Numbered from the stretch's first letter, positions 1 through 12,560 are shown. The stretch: DNA of 64,000 nucleotides from Macrosoma leucophasiata (GCA_036365455.1 JAWQUS010000010.1:13462501-13526500), one strand, 5' to 3'. Translations and numbers: made by a program. The notes: generated by a model from the sequence alone, not told the origin.

Positions 1-1857
1 AACGCTAAAAGGCAGAGTGTTACTTGCGTATTTGAATTATTAGTAAGTAAAGTACCTAGTACGACGACTTCGTTACTTACTTAGCAGATATACTTTATAA
101 ATATATAAATATCGAGTAAGCATGACATTGACTGATTGGTTAGATTGATTCTCTACCCTTAATTGGCTATCTAATATTTTTATCTTCTGTATAATGTTAT
201 CTACAAACTTACTTTATTCCTAACAATAACCACAATTTAACAGCGGAACCACTTTTATGCGATTCATAGGTACCTACTTTACTTCAATTTCGTAGGCACC
301 TAATAAAAATAATATGGTAGGATGAGCATAATAAATTCACGGGGATTTACTGAATATATGTGAATGCACTGAAACTGAAATAAAACCTGTATAATCCAGA
401 ATCCTTCCACCTCGTTTTTTACGGATAAATAGAAAGAATAGTGTTCTGCAAAATACTATTTGGATAAATGGAGTTAAGTGGAATAGTTCCACAGCCAAAG
501 TTAATGCACGTTTTTCGGTTATGAAACTTATTTACCTATAGGTACTTTTAATTCTTATTTATCTCAAAATTTTTACACTGAATAAGATTTATTATGAGTG
601 GTCCATTTTAAAGTTTATTTCTATTTGGATAGTGTGTGAGCAAGCTTCTTATTTACGTCGTTGGTATTTCAATGTTTGATAAATTTCAGGCGCTGAAGAA
701 CGCTACAATATAGAAAGCAGTAATAGGTAGATAGCATTTTATATTTTAATTACTTTTTTCTTAGTTCTTTGTTTCTGTTTTAAAACTTTTTGGTAAAATA
801 ATTATATAAATACAAATGAAAACATCCTGCTGGACCTTGAGAACTACTTAAATACCTACTTATTTGGAGGTGGTACTTTGTGTGCTGTGGAATTTTCTTA
901 ACAGTCAAATTGTAATTGCGTTTTATTCCAAAAACAACAGTCAAAACGAAGACGATCTTAGTAAATATGCGTTTGGTAGTTGTTTAGGGAAACACGGATT
1001 AACTGAGAGACTATTATGGCTGAATAAACATAAAATATACTCGGAAGGTGAATATGGATTGCTTCCCTCTACATCGTAGGTCGATGACATTCTTGTGCTT
1101 TGGTGAATTAGTGCTTTCCATTAAAACTTGAGGCAGGTGTACCAAAGTTCACATTCCTCTCTGTAGAGAAAATTTATGACTTTCCTAGGTACTTCTTTAT
1201 TCATTGAAGTAGGCAGGCTTCTATGGCCAATTGTTTGTAATAAGGTAATCCTTACTACAGCTATAAAAAGAAGCCTCTACAATGTACCTCTACTAGCTCT
1301 ACAACCATATTTTTATTTCGATTAATTTAAAGTCATCCAAACTGGAGACTACAACACACCAGCCATTTTGAAAAAGTGCACACTTACAAAAACTAAGTAG
1401 GTAATATTATTATCACACTGATAAAAAAAGTTTGTAAAACAGAATATGAAAGTTTGTACCCCTGTCTCGCATCATGAAATGTTAATATTATTATGTTGTC
1501 TGATCATATTCGATAAGTTATTGTACCTAATGTCATTAGAAAGTGAATAAAAAGTGGATTACTCTACATACACATAGGTATCAGTTGTTTAAGATTTGAG
1601 ACGTGGTTTTGATGTCAAGCAAGCGAAGGTAACTAGTGCGGGATACGGTAATAGAAATAATGATTATGTTATTTTTGGTGATGACTAAAATTATAATATG
1701 TTAGACAACATGCTAGGGGGGGCAGTTCACTGAACATGCGCTAGCAAGTGCTTTGTAACTCGATAGATTTACTAAAGGCTGGATTCCAAAACAAGTCGGT
1801 GAAGTAGATAAAAAGACTTAAAACCAATTTACAGTAGCTCGTGATGCAGCTAGGCAA
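1..1857. other. intergenic DNA, no gene recognised
   Basis: AT-rich sequence with only short chance open frames, the longest about 71 codons at 864-1079, which shows no domain, signal peptide or splice-consistent partner. I see no RNA gene or well-defined repeat. Probably intergenic. Confidence 0.5.
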
Positions 1858-1955
1858 TCTCTTTGTCTTCGGGCAGGGATCTAACCTGCGACTTCTTTAT
1901 AACTAGCCCAGCCGCCTTACCTACTAGGTACTAAGCTACTGAAGCTCCACATCCA
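1858..1955 (-). repeat. tRNA-derived SINE fragment
   Basis: Read on the minus strand, the stretch has a B-box-like block (GCAGGTTAGATCCCTGC) downstream of an A-box-like region, as in tRNA-derived SINEs. It is degenerate and has no clear tail. Low certainty. Confidence 0.35.
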
Positions 1956-2729
1956 ATTATCGAATTTCTCTTTCCCTTCTTTTTTTGATTTAACCAACTT
2001 TTGGTATCGATGAACGACATCCATTGATAAATAATTGATAGCTTTATAGCCGATATAATATCGTAAATGTGTCGCTGTATTCTTAATACATTTCATAACA
2101 CATGCCAATTAATTTAGAAATAACAAAAAAAGGAAAGCAAAAGTTGACTTCAGGCATAGAATATGTAATAATACGAGTACCTACTTCAGGCAGAGAGCGA
2201 ACTTGCTACCTCTGGATTGCCCAGCCGCTATTTGGTATTTATCAAATTGATATGTTCTAAATCATATACCTAATCTCCATAAAATCGCTATCTTCACACT
2301 TCATAGGTAAATCATCACTAAATAACAGATGAGGCGATACATAATATAGTCATACTGTATCTTAGACTATAGGGTTCTACGGGCATTTGTATGCTGCTAG
2401 GGAACACTTGTAATGAATGTGAAATTAAGCGTACGAAGAATTTCTATGGTTAGAGACGTATATTCTTATAATAGCTCAACATTTAGAGATCAAGGCCATT
2501 ATGTACCTACTGTGTAAGTTAAGATGTAACGTTTAGGATTGAAACGCCGCGAGCAATCTCGGATAGGTTATTATGTAAGACAAAACTCACTCGACCGAAG
2601 TGAGAATAATGATCGTTCTCGCTCTACCGACATGGTGCTGATTGGTGCTTTACATTTATTAAACTAGACATGCCTAGGGTGGTAACAACGTATAAATGTC
2701 GATGTTTTTAATATCATAAGATACCGTTT
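1956..2729. other. intergenic DNA, nothing recognised
   Basis: No coding sequence, RNA gene or clear repeat boundary seen; only short tracts resembling words from SINEs elsewhere in the window (for example TTGACTTCAGGC near 2143). Confidence 0.45.
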
Positions 2730-2985
2730 TTAGGGTTCCGTAGTAAACAAGGAACCCTTATAGTTTCGCCATGTCCGTCTGTCTGTCTGTCCGCCCGCGA
2801 TTTAGTACAAAAACTTATGGTACTAGAGACTTGAAATTTGGATTGAAATCGAACAACTCTACAGAAAATATTTATACATTTTTTTCATTACATTATTCAA
2901 ACCTAAAAACTACGGCACCCTACAGCGCTTGGCCCGACACGCACTTGACTGGTTTTTTATTTAAGCAAAATATATAAGGAGTCAC
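2730..2985 (+). repeat. GGTTCCGT-family interspersed repeat
   Basis: Begins with TAGGGTTCCGTAG and a nearby GGAACCCTTATAG, continues through a tract of CTGT units, and ends near CACTTGACTGGTTTTT. The same words recur at 9780-9895, 19060-19222, 38320-38445, 39338-39610, 50478-50640 and 52692-52800, so this is a dispersed family. The 68-codon open frame at 2771 belongs to the repeat and is not a gene. Confidence 0.6.
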
Positions 2986-3388
2986 AATATTTTTTTAGTT
3001 ATGACTTTTCTTTTGTTCTTTTCTCTGGTTCTATGCGGCGAATTAAGATAAACATACAATATAGTTCTAATTAGTAAAAACCGCTTCTAATATTTAAATT
3101 AATACTTATTAGTTTTTCTGTAATGCGCGTAAATAGAAACAAAAAATATTTTTAAAAAATCAGCCTTACAAATTATGAATTATTATTAATTTTGGCCACT
3201 TCTGATCCATTAAAGACCCATACTTATATTTTTTTAGTATCTCCTTCGTAAATACATACACCAGTAACAGTTTTATTAGGTAGGTATGTCAATGTCAATT
3301 AAATGTGTAGATGATAGTTGTGTGGTAAATCTGGTACTTATGTTTGACAACATCGATACCTTATAATGGTGAATATTCATTATAATTT

Positions 3389-3676
3389 TTTTTTATGTAA
3401 TAAAAGTGGCAAACAAGCGTGCAGTTCACATTGATGTTAACTGGTCGAGGTCGAGGGCGTAGACAGATAGACACCACCATCTAATCTATCTGCCGCCAAA
3501 TGGTAGGTAATGTTCAGTACTATCGTGTCCTGGTAAGATTTTCTATTTTAGACAGCAGGTAGGGAAACGTACCTATCTCCATTTTGATGGTTTTTGTGTA
3601 ATTTTTATACAAATAGCAGTCGACGTTTAACATCCACTTAACTTGCATGCTGGTTTGCCACCATCATTACAAAAAC
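3389..3676. repeat. mosaic of two SINE copies of the poly(A) head-to-tail family
   Basis: A minus-strand fragment (3389 to about 3438, poly-T then ATGTAATAAAAGTGGCAAAC) abuts an older plus-strand copy running to about 3676 with the words CTATCTGCCGCCAAATGGTA and GCATGCTGGTTTGCCACC. Both belong to the family whose best copies are at 7102, 36000, 46279 and 47060. Confidence 0.6.
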
Positions 3677-4445
3677 AAGTGAGTTTTGTGTCATAGACGT
3701 AACAGAATAACCCTACAAATTCCGATATGATGTGATGAATTCATAACGGTATCCTTCAGGGCCTTGAACTTCGCTCGTTAAAGAGCAACACAACAGTTAA
3801 ATTTAATTGCTTCGCATTTTCAATAGAAGAGCAATCACCAAATTATATTACTAATTAAACTTCAGCTGATCGCGAACAATTCGCAATTGATAAATGAATG
3901 GCCATCGCCATAATTAGCCGTGAAAGAAACTAACTGAATTATCGCATGTCACCTCCATTTCGCAGACTTTGCAAATATTTGATTACACTCGGTCATTGAG
4001 CTCGAGGATAACACAACCCGTATTAAAATTATCAAAGTTTTAATGCCCTTATATGTATTATTAAAAATGTTTTTTAAATTATTTTATCGATACCTGTATA
4101 TAATGATATAATTGTATACCTGTATATAATTTCATTGCTTTCGACTCTACCCAAAGGTTGACTGGTAGATAATGCATTCTAGTTGCATTAAGTCCGCCTT
4201 TTGTACAAGATTGTATTTGTGCAATAAAGTTAACAAATAAATAATAAAAACATTTGAAGAAAAATCCAGTTGGTTGTAACAAGTTCCTGGTAACAATTGT
4301 GAAGAAAAAAATATCTTCAATAAAAATAAGTTTGAGAATTGTCTATTTTATCTTTTTGGTCTCGTTGCGACATTGTCTGATGATTGTCTTTTCAATAACA
4401 AGTAGATATGTAGGTAATCTACATTTAAAAGACCCACAAAAGTAA

Positions 4446-4637
4446 TAATCTATCTGCCGGCAAGTGGTAGTGTTTACCATAATAGGCAGAGAATATGTAA
4501 TAATACTGAAGTGTCAGGGGTGGCAATGAATCTGCATTATGACTTTTGGTTTTTGTGTCGATGTCTATACACGTCACAGCCATCTCTTAACATTCATGTG
4601 AACTGTATGCTTGTTTGCCACCTGCGATACACAAAAA
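4446..4637 (+). repeat. old SINE copy, plus orientation
   Basis: Diverged relative of the poly(A) SINE family: TATCTGCCGGCAAGTGGTAG near the start, then GGGTGGCAATGAATCTGCAT, TGCTTGTTTGCCACC and a terminal A-run. Confidence 0.55.
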
Positions 4638-4701
4638 AAAGTTAATGCTTAGGTAGGTTTACCCACACAAGTTAATACTCGTACTTACGGCAAACACAAG
4701 C

Positions 4702-5078
4702 AATAGGGTATTTGATTAATATTTTTTTTGTGTTGAATAGCGTCATTGGAACCACTAGTCTATAATTAATAGTTTTTCAGATATCCCCATTCGAAAGTTG
4801 CAAGTTATAAAATGATCTCAAAAGGCTCATACAAAATTGTGACGTCACACGCTTGTGTTACCTACGAAATCAATGACGAATTCAAGAAATCTTAAAATAT
4901 CTTCGTTAATATTGCGTTTTTGTAAATAGTATGTTTAGTAAAGGTTGATGGGATTTGTACAATACCTCTTCTACAGTAATGCACCGATTTAAATAGTTTT
5001 TATGTTTATACTTTACATTTACATTTTACTTTCGGACTTCATAATTAAAAAAATTACGCATTGTCAAAAACCCTATTT
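4702..5078. repeat. MITE-like element with imperfect inverted ends
   Basis: The left end AATAGGGTATTTGATTAAT and right end TTGTCAAAAACCCTATT are imperfect inverted repeats bounding about 377 bp without coding capacity. A fragment with the same interior (TTACTTTCGGA...) and end (CATTGTCAAATACC) lies at 55630-55765. Superfamily not assignable by eye. Confidence 0.45.
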
Positions 5079-6661
5079 CAAGGAACTAAGATAAAGCAAA
5101 AATAAAAAAAAACGAGGAGGGATATTCTATGTGGGTGGTCTTGAAGAACGAGTAGCCCATTAGCATACTGATTGAATATTGCTAATTCAAAATCGCAGTA
5201 ATAGTACTGCTGTGACGAATTTTATCAATTACGTAGTCATGTCTGTTAGACGGCACGGCATACGGTATAGTGATTAATTCAGTCTACAGGGGATAGTGTC
5301 AGAAGGCGGCGCACGCGCACAGTTCCCAGTTGCGATCGCGTTCATTTCGATTTCTGTCATCTGTTTTATAGTTTTGTAATACCCCTCGGATACCCGTGAT
5401 ATTTTTGTAAAATAAACTAGCATTTGATTTTGGTAAGTCCTCTTTTCCAAATCTCTTTCATGTGTTTAATGCACTCGGCTCCTTTAAAGTTATGGGTTGC
5501 AAGTAATAAGGAAGTTTAGGTGCACTTGCTTTGGTATTTTAATTAAACCGGTGAAATTTATGTTCGGCAATTTATTCAAAGCTCTATTTGTTTATAAAAA
5601 AATCACACAATTTTAATAGCATAACAAAAACAGAAGAACTGGTAATTGTAAACGTTTATTGAACATCAATATTCACACGACTAACGAAAAATACTAAAAT
5701 CATCACTCTTTGTTTAAAAAAATATTCGTTGAATATGATATAGTTTTTACTCGACTGCAACAGAAGGAGCGTAATTAATAATTTAATTTACTTTAAGCAA
5801 AAATACATGTGTTCATTTTTCATCCCATATTTTATGCACAGTTATTTATTGATTAAAAAAAATAGTTCTCGTTGATAAGCGCGTTTATGAAATAAATAAA
5901 CAATAAAAAAAAAACAATTTACAGAAGGCTCAACTTAAAGCAATATCATTAGTTCTTTTTAACAAAATATTTTTAACGTAGGTACAAGATACATTTTAAT
6001 ATTTATTCTTAGAATACCTATAGCTGTAGACAAGTGTTCCAATACATACATAATAGTTATCCATAGAAATCTCTGTAGTTCTTTTTGAATGATTGAGGCA
6101 ATATGTATAGTTCTACATTTAAACCGGTTTCAAATAGATACATAAATAAAGAGTAAAATATCAAAGGAAAGAATAATAAGATTATCTAACGGTTACGAAT
6201 GGTGATTAGAGGATTTGTTCAATTTATTGTTCATCACGCTGAGTAGGTATAATTTAATAAAAGTTAAATAAGGGAGAAAATCTTGAGCAATGTGGGGCAG
6301 ATTAACGTAATTATCAATGGCGATAGATTAGTCCGTGTATAATTTGTGAAGACCCACTTTTCTGGTGATTCATGTTCTGTGTTGTTTATTGATGTCAGCG
6401 AAGGGATAGGCATATTTAGAAGATATCACTTCAAAGGACTAAGTAATTACTAATTAGTATATTCTGAGATAAACATTCGATTGCGATTAGTCTTTGAGTT
6501 GGTAATTTTTTTGCTGAATGATATTCATCAAGATTTTTTGGTAATAGCTAATGCGTATAAACATGACGATTCTGAATTTCTCAATTGTCCATGTGCGACA
6601 AAAGAAAGATTGTGGAAAAAGAGTGCAGAAAGTATAAAAAACATTACACGAGTTAAAAAAA
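5079..6661. other. intergenic DNA, no gene recognised
   Basis: AT-rich sequence without convincing coding frames. The 65-codon frame at 6481-6678 runs into the start of the Helitron at 6662 and has no recognisable motif. Confidence 0.45.
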
Positions 6662-6916
6662 TCTATACAAATAAATAAAACTGGAGTGTCTGTTTGTAAT
6701 ATAAATATAACCGCTTTTTGCTACCGTCTGTGTCTGTTTGGCTGGGCTTATCTTGGGAACGGCTTCACCGATTTTGACGGGACTTTTACTGGCAGATAGC
6801 TTATTTAATAAGCAGTAATATAGGCTACTTTTATACTAGCTGCACTGACGACTTCGTCCGGGTTGGTAGTAAAAAATCATAAATTATCTCGCGGTCGAAG
6901 TCGCGGGCACAGCTAG
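6662..6916 (+). mobile_element. non-autonomous Helitron
   Basis: Starts TCTATACAAATAAATAAAA after an A and ends in CTAG followed by T, the A|TC...CTAG|T arrangement expected of Helitrons (no target duplication, no terminal inverted repeat). About 255 bp with no coding capacity. The last 80 bp hold a palindromic module (CTAGCTG near 6836 and GGGCACAGCTAG at the end). Sister copies are at 37674-38101 and 54472-54797. Helitrons of this type are known from Lepidoptera. Confidence 0.75.
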
Positions 6917-7101
6917 TATTAAATAAAGCATAACACTAAAACCATAATAGCTAACATTCATTGTTAAGTGACTATCACACACTCAAAAGTCTAAGGTCGA
7001 AGTGTGAGTTGAAGGTTTTAATCGTCAATAGTACTAATAATATAATCATCAACATCATTATTTCGGGTGAAAGACGTCCATGGCTAGACAAAAGTTACCA
7101 A

Positions 7102-7384
7102 TTTTTTTTTAATGTAATGTAAGTGGAAAACAAGCATGCAATTCACATTGATGTTAAGTGATGATTGCAGCCTATAGACCCACACAAAGACCAAGGTCAA
7201 AATGCAGATGTGTTATCGCTCCTGAGGCCTATTTTTTATGCCTCTGTGCCGGAAATTACAAGGCCATATATTACCACCTGACCGGAACACGATAGTGCTG
7301 AACACTACCATTTGGCGGCAAGTATATTAGGTAATGCGGTGGTGCCTTCGCCCACGAGCTCCGTCACTGGAGCTCTACCACCAC
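7102..7384 (-). repeat. full-length SINE with poly(A) tail
   Basis: Appears on the plus strand with a poly-T run at its left edge, so it is a retroposon in minus orientation. The head read on the minus strand is GGTGGTAGAGCTCCAGTGAC and the 3' region is TTGCTTTCCACTTACATTAC then A-run. Six similar copies lie in the window. It resembles lepidopteran SINEs of the Metulj type; that name is my inference. Confidence 0.75.
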
Positions 7385-7839
7385 TAAAATGTTATGCTTT
7401 AGAGGAAAATATAATCCCCTAATCGCCACGTTTGGCAGGCGCATCGAAGAACTTTTCATTGTAAGGTAGTTTTTAGATTACTCAAATGTACCTATGTGAT
7501 GGTATTAATAAAAACCAATGGAGTAAAGCCAATATAATCTCATATTGAGAAAACCCTATGGCGATTGTGAAGCTGCTTTTACTGAAGAGCTTACAGTAGG
7601 GGAGCGTACAGTAGAAGTAATCTATTTGCCACTCACTAAATGGGTGCTCGAACAGTACCGTGTTGGGTGTTTGGGTTCAGATAGAACGTATATACGGTTT
7701 AAATATGTTTTTCTTTAAGTTTCTAGTGATCCAAAAACATTACAAATTAGACATTGTCACAACACAAATAAGGCACCCGGGCGGACATTTCTTTGATGTT
7801 ACATACCATTCAATTGATTGAGATTATTCTCGCTGATAT

Positions 7840-8002
7840 GTACCTACAGATTTAAGTCCGTAACTAGCAAAGAGTGACCATCTGGATTTTCTACGCTTTT
7901 TTGTAAATTTTAATGAAGATTGAATGAATGAAGATTTACAAAAAAGCGTAGAAATCCAGATGGTCACTCTTTGCTAGTTACGGACTTAAATCTGTAGGTA
8001 CA
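7840..8002. repeat. long inverted repeat, about 68-bp arms
   Basis: Left arm 7840-7908 and right arm 7934-8002 are reverse complements except for about one base (TGGATTTTCTACG against CGTAGAAATCCA). The 25-bp loop contains GAATGAATGAAG. The transcript would fold into a near-perfect hairpin. No target duplication and no coding sequence seen. Confidence 0.85.
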
Positions 8003-8632
8003 ATCAATTTTACATCAACGTGTACATCTCCTTTTTTAATTCTGAAAGAAGTGTTATATCAACTACATGGATTACGTAAGTCCGGCTACTTAGCCTCCTG
8101 TGATTCAATGCAACGTGCTATCATCCGTATGGACGATGCCAGGGACTTGGCTAACATTATCTGATATCGTGGTTTACGTCAGACCCGTTAGGTTTCCCGC
8201 TGATGCATGCAAATGAGGCGAGATCTAGGATCTGGCTTGACATACGACATACTGATGCGTCCACTGATTGCATGAGTTTAATTATACAACTACGTAGGTA
8301 AGGACAGTAAAGTTAAAAAGAGCGTTGAAAGAGGACATTTACCTGAAAACTTTACTAAAAGCTTTGAAATATGGTTTTCTGATTAGGTACTATAAATTCA
8401 TATTCCAACTAATAGTATTAATGCTAAAGTAACTCTGCCTGTTGCGTTTCACGACCAAACTAATGAACTGATTGTGATGAAGTTAAACATAGAAGTAGTT
8501 TGAACCCTAAGAAATAGACATGGCAACTATTTGTCAAAATTAAAAGCACGCGGACGAAGTCGCAAGCAACTGCTGATAATAATTAATAATTTAATTAATT
8601 AATTTTGAGACTTTTAAATTATTGTAGAGATA
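8003..8632. other. no gene; possible decayed Helitron remnant
   Basis: No coding sequence. The part 8405-8575 has Helitron-like words (ATGCTAAAGTAACTCTG early, GCGGACGAAGTCGC late) but both termini are lost. Confidence 0.35.
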
Positions 8633-8745
8633 CCCCCTTATTCATAAACGTATTTTAGCTAAAGTGTTGCTTATCTCTACTTTGTCTTTTTCTGTCCTGC
8701 ACATTTGACAATGCAGCTGACAAAGACAAAGCATTCTTGACGCCC
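8633..8745. repeat. truncated Harbinger-like MITE
   Basis: Starts CCCCCTTATTCATAAACGTA, the same terminus as the intact 146-bp element at 14876-15021, and shares TTTAGCTAAAGTGTTGC and GACAAAGACAAAGCATTC with it, but the second terminus is missing. Confidence 0.6.
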
Positions 8746-8896
8746 AGCGTCCCGACGTCCAGCGTTAGCATAAAGTTTCAGTCAATTAGTGCCTTTAATA
8801 GAGAAAGAAAGATAAAAGATAGATCTATGCATAATATAGGCACTCCGTAAGAGCCGACAGAAGAGAAAATTTGAATATTAACGTTGCGCATTTTTA

Positions 8897-9340
8897 CCCA
8901 CTAATGCCACCAACACCACCACCACCATCACTATAAGTAAGTACCAATACTCATGTAGGTGGTGGACCACCGCCACCACTACAATCACCACCAACGCCAT
9001 CAACGCCATCACCATCACCAAACACCTACGCCACCAATGCCACCAATGATACAAACGCCACCAAAACCACCACCACCACCACAACCACCATTGCCACCAT
9101 TGCCTCCAAAACTACCAACAACACTAACAACATTACCAACGCCACCAATGCCTCCATCGCCACTAAAAACCACCACCAGCACCACCAATGCCACCAACAC
9201 CATCACCAGAGTCACCAACAACACCTATGCCACCAACGACACCAACGCCACCACCACCATCACCACCACCACTACCAACACCACTAATGCCACCAACACC
9301 ATTTACACCACCACCACCACCACCATCACCATCATCATAA
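8897..9340. repeat. CCA/ACC trinucleotide-rich tract
   Basis: About 440 bp dominated by imperfect CCA and ACC units with interspersed ATG, ACG and ATC. It produces long chance open frames in several phases on both strands (Pro/Thr/His-rich one way, Gly/Val-rich the other). Simple-sequence expansion, not a gene. Confidence 0.85.
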
Positions 9341-9559
9341 TTACATTCAAAAGACGTCCCGCTGGACAAAGGCTTTCCGAAGATGCTCCTAAAAGTGTTG
9401 TGCGTCATATGGAAAGAATACGCCATAATTGCCACGCTTGGCATCCTGAATGGTGATCATAGCGGCGATTGTTTTATGCCGGGACGCTGCTATGCGGTAT
9501 GCTTATTGTTACTAACAGAGAAAAAACCGTAAAAAATGGCATAAAAATTACGTTTGTTG

Positions 9560-10023
9560 TAAGGTAATATACAATATACCTAAGACCTAAAACTTCTGTG
9601 AAAATTTCAAGCGTCTACTTGCTACCGTAATTGATATCGAGCAAAAAATATACGAAAAAAATCCACGTTTATTGTATGCCCCTTTGGACCCCTTGATATT
9701 TTAATTTTCTTATTTTTAGTATTTAATTTTGTCGTTATAGCAGTAAGAGAAATACATAATTTGTGAAAATTTCAGCTTTCTAGCTTTCACTGTATATGAG
9801 ATACAGCCTGGTGACAGACAGACAGATGTATGGACAGACAGGCAGACAGCGGCGGATTAGTAATAGAATCCATTTTTACCTTTTAGATACGGAACCCTAA
9901 AAAAGATCCAGAATAGTTTAAAAATATTCGATATGATTTTTTTAAACTGTTGTAACTTTTTTATTTCTGAACCAATTGACATGAAACAAACAGTAAATAT
10001 TAAGTGAAACTTACCACAATATA
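9560..10023 (-). mobile_element. distal part of a composite Helitron-like repeat, split by mariner
   Basis: Matches 38105-38580 in order: GACCTAAAACTTCTGTGAAA, CTTATTTTTAGTATTTAATT, GAGATACAGCCTGGTG, a GACA-rich tract, then TTATTTCTGAACC. It continues after the mariner at 11323-11635. Since the uninterrupted order is seen at 38105-38900, the mariner insertion is the later event. Confidence 0.65.
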
Positions 10024-11322
10024 TTAGGCTGGGGAAAAAGTTTCTTCGCATTTTTTAAGATAATTCAAAACATTTTTTAATATAGCTTATTTAAATTTAA
10101 CTAAAAAATGTATGTACCATTTTGTTCGATAACCTTTTGCCATCTTGTAGGTAGGGACATGATCCCATTGCTATAAAAATTTTGGGACTTCTCATCAAAA
10201 TACCGCGACAAGTGGATTTGGCAGTCCTCTCGTGATGTTAACCTAACATTGCATGAAGAATTCTGAAGAGACCGAAACAGGTGGCAATCTGAAGGTGCAA
10301 GGTCAGGACTATACGGCGGATGCATTAACACCTCCCAGCCAAACTTTCTTAATTTTTGCTGAGTGGCTATAGATGTGTGAGGTCTAGCGTTATCATGATG
10401 AAACACCACACCCCTTCTGTTGATCAATTCCGGCCGCTTTCTCTCAACTTCTTGCTTTAATCTCATCAGTTGTTCGCAGTAGAATTCAGAATCGATAGTT
10501 CTGCCTGGTGGTAATAGCTCATAATGAATAATGCCCTTCCAATCCCACTACACACACAACATCACCTTATTGCGAGTTAACCCGGGTTTTGCCACTTTTT
10601 CACGTTTGGTTCTGTGAAGCCTGACCGGCCTTTGACCACGACCTTTTTCGCACGTTCTTGTCGTACGTGATCCACTTTTCATCACCAGTTATCAGCTTCT
10701 TCAAAAATGATTCGGTTTCATTACGTCGTAATAAAGAATCACAAATAAGTACACGGTTCATTAGGTTTCTTTCAGTGAGATCGTGAGGTAGCCAAATATC
10801 GAGCTTTTTTTTGTACCCAGCTTTTTTCAAATGCGCCGAAACTGTTTTGTGTTCAATTGTCAGTTCTTCAGCTACGTCGTAACTACTGATATGTCGATCT
10901 TGCTCCACTTTTTCAAAAATGGCATCCATTTTATCCGTAATAGGGCGACCAGAGCGAGGTGCATCTTTGACATCAAAATTTCCGGATTGAAAACGCTTAA
11001 ACCAAATTTGTGCTACTCTCACAGACACTGCACTAGGTCCATAAACATCGCAATTGTTTTTCGCGGCTTGCGTTGCATTTTTACCTGTTTTGTAGTATAA
11101 CTTTAAAATGTATCGAATTTCTTCATTAGATTCACTCATCTTGACAGTACGAAAAACAAATGAAAATCACACATTTGCCAAATTTGAATTTGGATTTATG
11201 CTCTTAAAAATTTTAACTTTCCATGATACCAAAACCAGCCAGATACAAATACTACAGCTAAAGAGATTTTATTACAAGTTCATACATACTATAATGCGAA
11301 AAGACTTTTTCCCCAACCTATT
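10024..11322 (-). mobile_element. mariner transposon (copy A), inactive
   Basis: About 1.3 kb bounded by inverted termini: AGGCTGGGGAAAAAG at the left and CTTTTTCCCCAACCTA at the right, next to TA dinucleotides, as expected of Tc1/mariner target-site choice. It carries one transposase gene on the minus strand with a frameshift and a nonsense codon. It sits inside a Helitron-like repeat whose uninterrupted version is at 38105-38900 and 56157-56635. Confidence 0.9.
10104..11139 (-). pseudogene. mariner transposase, frameshifted
   Basis: Minus-strand transposase of the DD34D mariner type. The N-terminal part (from 11139, MSESNEEIRYILKLYY) has the paired helix-turn-helix DNA-binding region and the first catalytic Asp in TGDEKW. 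The C-terminal part has the second Asp in HHDNARPH and the third in LAPSD, 34 residues later. The gene is broken near 10603 by a frameshift and at 10548-10550 by TAG where the copy at 62546 has a Trp codon. It cannot make active enzyme. About 345 residues would be usual. Confidence 0.9.
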
Positions 11323-11635
11323 ATAAGTGAAAACCACAAATCGAATAAGCCGATTCTGAAATTAGCGTACACAAACACACAGACAAACAGACATTTTTCC
11401 GGAATAAAAAGTACCCAGTGTTGTGCGCCAAAGATTAAAGTATAAGTGTACCAAGTTTCATCGTAATCGGACTGGTAGATTTTGTGTGATGCTTGAACAA
11501 ACAGACAGACAGACAGACAAGAAAATTTCTAATCACATATTTGTGTTCGGTATCGATCTAGTAACATGGTATTTATTTTTTAAATATTTTCAATGTACAG
11601 AATTTACACTTCTACAGTTTTATTATAAGTATAGA
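11323..11635 (-). mobile_element. Helitron-like repeat, second part after mariner
   Basis: Continues the repeat begun at 9560: AGTGAAAACCACAAATCGAA, a GACA-rich tract, and the minus-strand Helitron start TCTATACTTATAATAAAAC at 11635, preceded by A. Same order at 38580-38900 and 56310-56635. Confidence 0.7.
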
Positions 11636-12310
11636 TATAGTTTGGCAATTTATAATTGGGACATTTTTTTTAATCATTTAAATACCTACTACGATTATTT
11701 TTTAATGCATCTGATAAACCGTAAACCTGCTATTATCACTGTACGACGGAAACATAGCAAGAGGAACGCTGGATTATTACCAGGCGCAGTATAAGTATTA
11801 CGTAGATACAACAGAAAGTTAAATGTAAACTTCTAAAATTAAACTACTGAAAGAAACATTTGTTTTTAACCTCTATCTTTTAAATGTTGCTACGCGCTAA
11901 TTTCGTTTAATGTAACAACATTTTATTACCATATAATAAGATGATGTTTCCAGAGAAACTGATGAGCAATGCAATTAAACGACATGCTTTAACAGATCGT
12001 AACGTACGATTTTGGTCGTAAATTAATTTATGACTGCCAATTAATTTATGGGTAATTTATGCAAGAGGTGATGCCATTTCATTTGTCCAAGGTCCAGAGA
12101 CGTGAGGTTGGGCGATGATGCTTAGATTTATGGCTGTAACCAACGATCCGCGACCGTTCATTGCGTTATATTCCTTTGGGACGAACAGTACATTTCAAAT
12201 GACGTGGTATGCGGCAGTGAGGTTTTTATGCCTAGCGTCCCGCTCCGACGTCGCCCGATGTAGTGCACTAAATTTCCCTTAGGAACTATGTAATGCGTTA
12301 AATTTTCAGC
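11636..12310. other. intergenic DNA, nothing recognised
   Basis: No gene or clear repeat seen between the Helitron end and the next SINE. Confidence 0.4.
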
Positions 12311-12560
12311 AGGTCACATTGATGTTAAGTGATGACTGCAGCCTATAGACACCCACACAAAGACCAAGGTCAAAATGCAGATGCGTTATCACTCCTGAGG
12401 CCTAAGGTGTTATGCCTCTACGCCGGAAATTACAGGGCCGTACATTTCCACCTGACCGGAACACGATAGTGCTAAACACTACCATTTAGCGGCAAGTATA
12501 TAAGGTAATGCGGTGGTGCCTACGCCCACGAACTCCGTCACTGGAGCTCTACCACCAGTA
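12311..12560 (-). repeat. SINE copy lacking its poly(A) end
   Basis: Same family as 7102-7384, minus orientation, but the tail-proximal part is missing: it begins directly at GGTCACATTGATGTTAAGTG and ends at the head CTCTACCACCAGTAA. Confidence 0.7.

Noticed and set aside
8959..9456. 165-codon Pro/Thr/His-rich open frame and Gly/Val-rich frames on the other strand
   Set aside because: They come from the CCA trinucleotide tract; open frames in several phases on both strands are expected from such a repeat, and no signal peptide or domain is present.
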